Assembly (NCBI GenBank): GCA_021927905.1
Contig: BLLK01000015.1
Location: 1 to 24,073, forward strand
Origin: Chaetoceros tenuissimus
Lineage: Eukaryota > Bacillariophyta > Thalassiosirophyceae > Chaetocerotales > Chaetocerotaceae
Direction of reading: 5' to 3'
DNA: 24,073 bases
In this document: in pieces, positions 9,357 to 16,314 of the stretch
Position numbering within the stretch: the stretch's first letter is position 1
How the letters are laid out: each line of letters opens with the position of its first letter
The notes under the pieces: generated by a model
What the model saw: only the letters and a program-made list of their open reading frames with translations
Database searches by the model: none
Told to the model about the DNA's origin: nothing
Program-made: the position numbers and the translations under genes

Positions 9357-9392
9357 CATAGCTAAATTGGTCGATATGGCAAGAATTTAGCT
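9357..9392 (+). repeat. Imperfect inverted-repeat partner flanking the PLC gene (right); contains a perfect 9-bp stem
   Basis: This is the counterpart of the element at 7878-7911. Within it AGCTAAATT (9360-9368) and AATTTAGCT (9384-9392) are perfect inverted copies around a 15-nt loop. It is about 140 bp upstream of the PLC start, so it could be a regulatory site. Confidence 0.4.
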
Positions 9393-9512
9393 TGGACGAA
9401 AAAGAGAGATTTTCATTTCATCTTTTATTGTTCAGCGCATTTAAAAAGTGCTATATACCAACATTGTTACAGAAAGAATTATATAAATTCATATTTTTAT
9501 ATTGATTTGAAT

Positions 9513-10907
9513 TTATGGAGGAGGCCAAACACCACCTTCTGCCAAGATTCTAGCCTTTTTCGCAGCCCTTTCAGCTCTAATTTGTGCAATCTCTTCTTCA
9601 CTACGTTTCGGACCTGGTTTTCTACCGCGTCTCTTTTCCCATTTACCAGCTTTTCCCTTTGGTAAATTGGCAAGTACTTTATCTTCTTCTGGATTTCCAC
9701 TTCCTGTTTGTAAAATGGTGGCAAATTCATCACTTTCCGCATAGCTACATAATTTACTATAGGCATCGATGTGAGTATCTGCATCCCATAAAATACTTGC
9801 AATACGATCATGAGCATCACTGCATCGATTGGCCAGTAAAATTTCAATAGGATCCATGTCATCCGGTACAATGATTCGTTTTTGAATCAATGGTTGTGCT
9901 ATAGAATCCTCACTGTATTGATGTTCGGGATAGGCCTTGTATCTTGATAAAAATTCAAAATGCCATGGTAAAAAGTTCCAACTCTTTTTCCTACCCATAT
10001 CATCATTTCCAAAATGATCCTTCATGTACTCTGCCAGTGTCTTGTATACCTCCACACGTTCTTGTGCCGTTGGAGTCCATGTTTGTTGTTTCTCAAATTC
10101 TTGAAAGATCCATGGTTTTGCCAATGCTCCTCGTCCCACCATGACTGAATCTACACCTGATTCTTGCATTCTACGATTGGCTTCATAATAAGTCAATATA
10201 TCACCATTGCCAATGATTGGAATATCATATCCATCCTTTCTTGTTTCTTCAACAGCCTGTTTTATCAAATCCCAATCTGCATTCTTACTATAACCTTGTT
10301 GTGCCGTTCTTCCATGTATCGTAATGGCAGAAGCACCCGCCTCTCTTGCAGCCTTGACATTATCCAAACAATTGATACTATCCGCCTCACAACCTAATCG
10401 AATCTTGACTGTAATTGGCAAATCACTCTGTTGCACTAATCCCTCCACGAGTTTATACAATTTCTTGGGGGAACGTAATAAACTACTTCCCAATCCTCTT
10501 CTCGTGACTTCATAGATTGGACAACCACAATTTAAATCGACAGCATGAGCACCCATTTGCTTAGCTTCTTTGATAGCCTTGACACCTTCATTAATTTGAT
10601 TGGTTGCAAATTGTACCACATACAATGATTCATTGGGCGAGGATCGTAATCGTGCTTGTTCGACAGCATCACCTTTATTCAAAGATCTTGCATAAATCAT
10701 TTCCGAGTAGGATACTTTACATCCGAAATCATTACAGAGTCTTCGGAATGGGAGGTTACCTCCTCTTGTCAATGGTGCGAGAATCATTTTTTGTTTGAGA
10801 GACGAGGATATTTCATGATGTGTGGATGGTTTTTGAGAGGAGAGTGCATGAGTGTTCTTTTGGATAGAGGAAATATAGAATAGTAGGAGTAGAGATTTAG
10901 TCTTCAT
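9513..10907 (-). CDS. tRNA-dihydrouridine synthase, Dus3-like
   Basis: 464 residues, one exon. It should reduce uridine to dihydrouridine in tRNA using FMN and NAD(P)H. Signature segments in order: MILAPLTRGGNLPFRRL (41-57, flavin end of the barrel); LNCGCP with catalytic-type Cys129; VKIRLG (167-172) with the phosphate-contacting Lys; IHGRT (197-201); GNGD (233-236); MVGRGALAKPWIF (256-268). The last motif and the helical C-terminal region resemble eukaryotic Dus3 more than Dus1, Dus2 or Dus4. The Dus3 zinc fingers are absent. The N-terminus is hydrophobic (KSLLLLFYISS) and ends near THA-LSS, so organelle targeting is possible; the +1 residue is Leu, not the Phe typical of diatom plastid leaders. 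The C-terminal tail is basic, with RRGRKPGPK, an AT-hook-like run. It is divergent from the gene at 11265. Confidence 0.85.
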   Translation of the reverse strand: MKTKSLLLLFYISSIQKNTHALSSQKPSTHHEISSSLKQKMILAPLTRGGNLPFRRLCNDFGCKVSYSEMIYARSLNKGDAVEQARLRSSPNESLYVVQFATNQINEGVKAIKEAKQMGAHAVDLNCGCPIYEVTRRGLGSSLLRSPKKLYKLVEGLVQQSDLPITVKIRLGCEADSINCLDNVKAAREAGASAITIHGRTAQQGYSKNADWDLIKQAVEETRKDGYDIPIIGNGDILTYYEANRRMQESGVDSVMVGRGALAKPWIFQEFEKQQTWTPTAQERVEVYKTLAEYMKDHFGNDDMGRKKSWNFLPWHFEFLSRYKAYPEHQYSEDSIAQPLIQKRIIVPDDMDPIEILLANRCSDAHDRIASILWDADTHIDAYSKLCSYAESDEFATILQTGSGNPEEDKVLANLPKGKAGKWEKRRGRKPGPKRSEEEIAQIRAERAAKKARILAEGGVWPPP

Positions 10908-11264
10908 TTTGCTTTATTATTTGTATGATGAGGTGTTGAACTGCTAGATACTCTGATTACTCTTTGATTGCTTTCATTTTTTTCTTTGGATCTTCTCAAA
11001 AATGAATGGATGTGTGAGCAGAGAAACGTCAGTCATGTCATTCTAGCTTTTTAGCCACTTTTTACGACATTTTATAACACTAGCCATATATTTTCTTCTT
11101 TTCTAGCCAATTACAAACATTCAACAAACGCAACGAAAGCACAGCCAAACAGCAGCAACAGCGATCCAATCAACTGTAAAAGCCAACTAGCTAATCAACT
11201 CAACTCTCCCTCTTTCTAATTTTCAAAAAATCAAATTCAATTCCCTTAACGAACCAACCAAGCA
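10908..11264. promoter_or_regulatory. Divergent intergenic region
   Basis: 357 bp separate the Dus3-like gene (minus) from the small mitochondrial gene (plus), so promoters for both must lie here or overlap. A CCAAT-type AGCCAATT occurs at about 11104-11111. I see no convincing TATA box. Confidence 0.35.
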
Positions 11265-11666
11265 ATGAATCGTCTAATTTCCTCCTCCATTCGTAGAAAC
11301 ATCCGACCATCCATCCGCAGATTCGGAGCACAACCAGAATCTCAATCTCAACAAGCAGTCCTCTGGCAGGGACACACCACACACAATGAAGGATGGGAAT
11401 CAACCGTATACGCTACTTACTTTGCTAGTACAGTACTAATCACTCTTGCATTGGGATTTGCACCTGATACTAGTATTACTACTTGGGCTAGTAATGAGGC
11501 GGCTGTGAGATTGGAAGCTGGTAGTGTGGAGTTTGGGAGTCATTCGAATGTTCCCGAAAAGGTTTATGATTTTGATTTTCAAGTTGTCGATAATCCTTTT
11601 AATGAAGAAGACGATGATGATGACGATGATGAGGACGAGGATGATGATGAAGACGAGGATGAGTAA
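11265..11666 (+). CDS. Single-pass mitochondrial protein resembling complex I subunit ESSS/NDUFB11
   Basis: 133 residues. The Arg/Ser-rich, acid-free start (1-20) looks like a mitochondrial presequence. After EGWES there is one hydrophobic span (about 47-66), then PDTSITTWASNEAAVRLE. The order 'EGWE - membrane helix - P-D-T-x-I-x-x-W-A-x-x-E-A-x-x-R-L' matches the plant/algal ESSS (NDUFB11) membrane-arm subunit of NADH:ubiquinone oxidoreductase as I remember it; this is a motif call, not a proven homology. The C-terminus is unusual: the last 20 residues (114-133) are all Asp or Glu, encoded by GAT/GAC/GAG/GAA repeats that may be length-polymorphic. The start at 11265 is the only ATG that gives the presequence. 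Confidence 0.6.
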   Translation: MNRLISSSIRRNIRPSIRRFGAQPESQSQQAVLWQGHTTHNEGWESTVYATYFASTVLITLALGFAPDTSITTWASNEAAVRLEAGSVEFGSHSNVPEKVYDFDFQVVDNPFNEEDDDDDDDEDEDDDEDEDE

Positions 11667-12543
11667 ATTCGAATTTGATTTTTGATTCGAGAAACTAGTT
11701 GGCGGAAAGGAGCGATGGATATTGGATTGCTATTAGAGAAAGACAGGATGCTCCTGAATGGAGTATGATTTTATTATAAAATGATTAATGAATAAGTATA
11801 AAGATACTTTATAAAAAATGAAATAAATAATGAAAGTAAAATATTTGATTGAATTCAATTTGATTTGTTCGCTCTAGCTAGTTTAACGGATTCATGCTTG
11901 TCGTTGTGTATATATTGGAACTGTCTTTGCTTTCAATCAGATAACAGACAATATAGTGAGAATGCATATTTGCAGTATTTAAATTAACGTAAGTACAAGT
12001 TGCTTTGATGAAAGTTGGTTCTTCTTCCATCTTTTCTGAGAAATAAAGGAGATACTCGTAGAAACGGTGTTGCATACATTCCGTACTTACAAACTGTTGT
12101 TCTTGTATCAATAGCCACTTGTAAAATATCAAATAGCCAACTAATTCAATTACTCAAAATGACAAAAACGATAGGAATTCCTCTGAGGATACTTTGTACG
12201 CATTCCACATTGAAGTGGCTTTGAAGTAGAGAACCATCTTTTTTCCATCATTCTATCCTCCCCATCTGTCACTTTATCAATTCACACGACAAATGACGTG
12301 TTACCATCTATTTTAGGGCTTCTCAGTTTTAGCAAAACTCAAGAGATGTTCCTTCCTCCGGCTGCTCATTGAAGGAACTTGAGTAATGAGCGTTTATCAA
12401 GGGTAGCCTAAATTATGACAGATACTCCTAAATAATTCAATGGAAAACAATATATCTTTTAATTCTTATATGTAATATATATCTTAGTTACAACACTTAA
12501 GCTAGTAGTTATATTAGCATCACTCGTTCCATAAATAAATAAC
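11667..12543. other. Convergent intergenic stretch
   Basis: This lies between two gene ends (plus gene stops at 11666, minus HSF stops at 12544). It is AT-rich. Short open frames (11878-12132 minus, 12015-12224 plus) look like chance. A small palindrome, TATAAAG-ATA-CTTTATA, occurs at 11797-11813. Nothing else is seen. Confidence 0.6.
11797..11813. repeat. Small palindrome in the 3' region of the ESSS-like gene
   Basis: TATAAAG (11797-11803) and CTTTATA (11807-11813) are inverted copies around ATA. It lies about 130 bp past the stop, in AT-rich DNA, so it may be a chance structure or part of a poly(A) region. Confidence 0.4.
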
Positions 12544-13872
12544 CTAATGCAACATGGAAACCATGGCAGACAATTTCTCCAACTCTTCCTTTGCTTGTTG
12601 ATAATTCTTTAAATCATTCGTCAACTGTCCTTGATTGGAATTGATTGGAATACGTTCCATTTCATCAAGAGTCTGTTCTTCCTTGAGGAAATCAGCCAAT
12701 AGTTGTTTTTCATGTGTCGAAAGTGTGCGTTGTCTAGGTGCTGCAAATGCATCCATACCATCGAGATGATTCAAATTGTCTTGTGGATAGTTTTGAAAGG
12801 AATTCATCATGTTCATATATGGATTGGAGGAGGAGAAATCTACCCCCATGTAATTCATATTATTCAAGAGTTGCGCTTGAATGCTAGGGTTCATATTGTC
12901 AAGAGCTGGATGATGATGATTCAATGCGTGGTCTGCTACACTGTTACGAGTTTCTTGTTTCAACCCAGCAGTCAATGGTAATGGTTCGAAGGAAGTAATG
13001 TCTTCTTCATTCTTGACATTATTGCTTTTCTTGGAAGTAACTTCTTCTGAACCATTTTCCGAGACAGTAGCAGGTGTAGCACTGGATGGAGGAAGAGGAT
13101 GCATGGTATAGAATTTTGGCTCGGTATCTGGATTCGCCTTGATTCTACTTCCATTGGAAGAACCAGGAGTAGTTCTTGAAATAGATCTACACAAGAAAGT
13201 TTTGGATCTCAAAAAGAGTTCATTGTAGTATGCACCATTGTCTGGACCAGATTGAGCAAGTCGACGAAAGCCCCATAGGTTGAGCTGTCTTCTGAAACTT
13301 GCCCAATATTTCTGATCAAAGAAACGAGGTAGGACTTCCTTCTCAAATCTTTTGGGATCATGTGCGACAAAGGCACGGCCGTGTGGTTGCCAGGAAACAA
13401 TATTGGCTAGTTCTGGTTCGTGAAGGTCAATATGTTCGAGCATGTTGTAAAGCTTGACTGGGAACGGTACCTTGACACCTCCTTTGGTGCAAATATTCTT
13501 TTCTTCATCTGCAACCTTTTGTCCGGAGTAATCACGGTAAGGATGATCCTCTTCCTTGGGATCGCGACGAGAAGAAGAGGAACTCTTACTAGAAACAGTT
13601 GGTTGGCCTCTCCTGTCTACTTGAAGCCTAGCTAGGTTTTCAGGGTCAAAGTTAGGATTCAAAAGATCATAGAAATTAGACATGGAATTTAACTGAGGCG
13701 TGGAAGTTGGGTTCGTTCCAGCACCATTTTGAGAAAAATGAATATTACCAGCACTATTCTTGAGACTGTTGTAATTGTCTTCTCTAGCCGCTTCATCAAG
13801 TTCTGTGAGGAAGGCTTGAATATTCATCTGGTGCGAATGCTGTGGATTGGAGAGATTGAAATTATTCATCAT
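12544..13872 (-). CDS. Heat shock factor (HSF-type) transcription factor
   Basis: 442 residues, one exon. The HSF DNA-binding domain spans about 135-233: VPFPVKLYNML opens it, VSWQPHGRAFVAHDP is the central wing segment, and the recognition helix is in YWASFRRQLNLWGFRRL (189-205). The domain is preceded by about 130 polar, Asn/Ser-rich residues, an unusual position compared with animal and yeast HSFs, where it is near the N-terminus, but common in diatom HSFs. The second half is Asn/Met/Gln-rich; the last part (about 385-442) is helical with heptad-like Leu (LADFLKEEQTLDEMERI; AKEELEKLSAMVSML), a possible oligomerisation region. HSF-type genes are greatly expanded in diatoms, so the target set need not be heat shock genes. 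Confidence 0.92.
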   Translation of the reverse strand: MMNNFNLSNPQHSHQMNIQAFLTELDEAAREDNYNSLKNSAGNIHFSQNGAGTNPTSTPQLNSMSNFYDLLNPNFDPENLARLQVDRRGQPTVSSKSSSSSRRDPKEEDHPYRDYSGQKVADEEKNICTKGGVKVPFPVKLYNMLEHIDLHEPELANIVSWQPHGRAFVAHDPKRFEKEVLPRFFDQKYWASFRRQLNLWGFRRLAQSGPDNGAYYNELFLRSKTFLCRSISRTTPGSSNGSRIKANPDTEPKFYTMHPLPPSSATPATVSENGSEEVTSKKSNNVKNEEDITSFEPLPLTAGLKQETRNSVADHALNHHHPALDNMNPSIQAQLLNNMNYMGVDFSSSNPYMNMMNSFQNYPQDNLNHLDGMDAFAAPRQRTLSTHEKQLLADFLKEEQTLDEMERIPINSNQGQLTNDLKNYQQAKEELEKLSAMVSMLH

Positions 13873-13906
13873 TCTTTAGACTTCTCTGTGATTGTCGTTT
13901 TTACTT

Positions 13907-13912
13907 TTTATA
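13907..13912 (-). promoter_or_regulatory. Possible TATA box of the HSF gene
   Basis: TATAAA reads toward the HSF start, 35 bp upstream of its ATG. If functional, the 5' UTR would be very short. AT-rich DNA makes chance matches common. Confidence 0.25.
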
Positions 13913-14186
13913 AAGAACATGTATCTCTCCTAGATGAGTTTCTATGCTTCTCCACAACCCACAACACATCATTGCACGGAAAAGAAGCGATCGCCTTCGC
14001 CTTCCCACTAGCTAGGGCAGACCTGGGAAAATACTCCGTAGTTGAGAAGCCAAAGAGACATAAGAAGTCTTGTTACCGGTTAAAATAGTTATTTTCTCAT
14101 AAAAATGAGAAACGTCGTGTACAAGATTAAATAGGCCATTTAGTAACGAACCATTCTTTGGTGTGATCAGAAGCATGTCAGGTTCG

Positions 14187-14202
14187 CCTTCTCGCGAGAA
14201 GG
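14187..14202. repeat. 16-bp perfect palindrome upstream of HSF
   Basis: CCTTCTCGCGAGAAGG is self-complementary. It is GC-rich in AT-rich surroundings, about 315 bp upstream of the HSF start. It could be a dimeric factor site; it is not a canonical heat shock element, whose TTC and GAA are two bases apart. Confidence 0.6.
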
Positions 14203-14386
14203 GAAGAACCATCTTTTCATACGTGTGTACTTTGCTGTTTGTTCCTATTGCGCCGGCTGTTATTTGCAGATGCTATTTTGGAAGTGCAAGCGCTCTTTCA
14301 ATTTGGTCATATGAATATAAACTAGATGCTTCTCTCTATTTTTCACCTTCTCAACATGTAGAGGAAGAAATATCCACTAAGGGTTT

Positions 14387-14432
14387 GAGTGAGGGTTCAA
14401 TGATGTGGTGAGTGAGGGTTCAATGAGCTGGC
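14387..14432. repeat. Two-unit 23-bp tandem repeat
   Basis: The unit starts GAGTGAGGGTTCAATGA, present at 14387-14403 and 14410-14426. The remaining six bases of each unit differ partly. It is a simple local duplication. Confidence 0.7.
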
Positions 14433-14768
14433 AATTATTAGTACAGTATGTCAGTGGTAAAGAGAAGAGAACCAAGGAAAAAGTGAAATCATAAATATCA
14501 AAATCTTTTTTGTAGAGAATTCATTCAAAATAGAAACAGTGAGAATTGTCAACATCGTTTTTGGATATGATACTTTCGAACTATGTTCTTTCATTTGATT
14601 TGATTGCTTCTTGTCATAATAAAGCTTTGGTAGAATTTTCTTTATCATAAGCTTGACGCCATTTTTAAAAATTCAAAATATTGCTTACGATGTCTCTATT
14701 TATTGCCAAGGCTGAAATAGTATGAATAGTAGAAGCTACTTGTCTTTACGCATTCTACCTTTAACACT

Positions 14769-15785
14769 TTAATATCGACCAATCAGTAACGATGTAGGAG
14801 CAGCATAGTTTTCTCGCGATGCATCATAGCTTGGATTTTGAATCACATTCAAGAGATACTCTGCCATCTTTTTTCCTCCACTTGGCGATGGCTCAACACG
14901 ATAACAATAGTCATTTGTATTTTTTCCATCCAAAACATGAAATAAGGGTACAGGAATCACTTCACATCCTTCAATTTTGATTTGACTCGTTGCATCTGTA
15001 AACATTTTTCGTATAAACATTTGTAACTTTTGAGGATTGGAATCATACCCCATTGCTTTCAAAGCAGAACCAGCCCATGAGTCTGTGACAGTTTCATCTG
15101 GGTAATAAATCATACACACTAAAATCTTTTTCGGTTTTTGTTTTTCAACCAGTCTCTTGATGTAGTTTTGTACTCTCGTTCCAAATAAATGATTGAAATA
15201 TCCCAAACATGGTGGAAATGATCCAAAACAGCTTAGAGTAGATGTACCACACCCAAAGCAATAATCATTGTATGGACATGTAAAGCATTTTTTACCATAT
15301 TCGACACAAGCAGTAGGGAGACAAAGTAAACCAGCCATACTAAAAATAGTACATGGTGTAGGAGACATGGCAACATCATTTCCACCAATGGATACAATTA
15401 GTACGTCATTTGATGATATATTATCTCGAATAAATTCATCCTGTGGCAATAGACCAAACGTACGTTCATTAATAGTCGTTGCTTCCACAGCTGTATTGAT
15501 GGCAGATACTCTCATAGCATTACTTTGACTCAGAAGATTGAGCCAATAATTGACATCGCAAATACTACTTGGTGGAGAAAGAATATCTTTATAAACTCCT
15601 ACAGCAGGATTACGATCGTTGAACCAATATTTATTGTCCAGACTTGAATCTCCAGCGAGAAAGATGATTTGATCTGATGTCGATCTTAGCTTTGTGTAAA
15701 TTTGTTGCAAGTGCTGTACTTTATGTCCGTGATATTCTGCGTAAAATTCTTTGGCACTTATTTTCTCCATGTCGTTCGTCTGCAT
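14769..15785 (-). CDS. SGNH/GDSL-like hydrolase family protein with divergent block V
   Basis: 338 residues, no signal peptide seen. Block I is IIFLAGDSSLDNKYW with the candidate nucleophile Ser47; block III is VLIVSIGGNDVA (GGND at 134-137). These place it in the SGNH fold (esterases, lipases, carbohydrate esterases). Block V, usually D-x-x-H-P, here reads RVEPSPSGGKKMAEYL (296-311): the place of the catalytic His is taken by Ser300, and the usual Asp is Val. Between the blocks is a Cys-rich insert (Cys145, 155, 160, 167, 170, 176, 179, 186, 193) with CPYNDYCFGC, which could bind metal or form disulfides. The protein may be a variant enzyme or catalytically dead. ATG at 15785 is followed by MQTNDMEK; ATG at 15770 is an equally possible start. 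Confidence 0.75.
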   Translation of the reverse strand: MQTNDMEKISAKEFYAEYHGHKVQHLQQIYTKLRSTSDQIIFLAGDSSLDNKYWFNDRNPAVGVYKDILSPPSSICDVNYWLNLLSQSNAMRVSAINTAVEATTINERTFGLLPQDEFIRDNISSNDVLIVSIGGNDVAMSPTPCTIFSMAGLLCLPTACVEYGKKCFTCPYNDYCFGCGTSTLSCFGSFPPCLGYFNHLFGTRVQNYIKRLVEKQKPKKILVCMIYYPDETVTDSWAGSALKAMGYDSNPQKLQMFIRKMFTDATSQIKIEGCEVIPVPLFHVLDGKNTNDYCYRVEPSPSGGKKMAEYLLNVIQNPSYDASRENYAAPTSLLIGRY

Positions 15786-16314
15786 ATTTGTTGTTGTTTC
15801 TAAGGATTTTCTTTTGTTCGTTAGTAGATTGACAAAGAAGTCAAAAAGGTTCTTACTTTCTTTTACCTCTTCACGTCTAAAGAAGACAAAGATAGACGAG
15901 AGATTGAAGATTCTGAAGCAACGCTATTATTAGTGGTGATTGCTTTTGGAATCGTTTCCTGAATCATGATTATATTTATTGTATTTCACGCTAGGTTTTC
16001 ATCACAACCATTTGATGTGGTTGATGTCAAGCCTAAACATATCTTTCTCACTTTCCTTTCCCTTCCTATCTTTTTTAGACATTACTAATGTCGTAGTACT
16101 CATGTTTTAGTAAAATATGTGTCTAGATTTGTCCTAATGACACTCTGCTCTTGCGCAGTACGCTTCTCTTCCCCTTCATTATTTCAAGATTACACAGACC
16201 GACTCATTCTTTTCATCACATGAATATCGAAATTCTTCCCACAAGAAGAGTTACTGGATTGATTCTTCAAAACAACAACACTACAAAACAAACTACAAAC
16301 TCTCCTTTGAAGAA
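15786..16314. promoter_or_regulatory. Divergent intergenic region of the SGNH-like and ANK-TIR genes
   Basis: 529 bp with the two genes pointing away from each other. Only an imperfect inverted repeat, CATCACAACCA (16000-16010) against TGGTTGATG (16018-16026), stands out. An open frame at 16151-16360 overlaps the ANK-TIR start and is not credited. Confidence 0.4.

Larger units (their letters stand above)
13873..14768. other. Intergenic stretch upstream of the HSF gene
   Basis: This holds the HSF promoter and the 3' end of the SGNH-like gene. Visible items are a TATA-like TATAAA on the minus strand (13912-13907), a 16-bp palindrome at 14187-14202 and a two-unit 23-bp tandem repeat at 14387-14432. 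Open frames here (for example 14163-14411) look like chance. Confidence 0.5.

Noticed and set aside
12015-12224. Small plus-strand frame in the convergent gap
   Set aside because: Overlaps an equally open minus-strand frame and has no recognisable feature.
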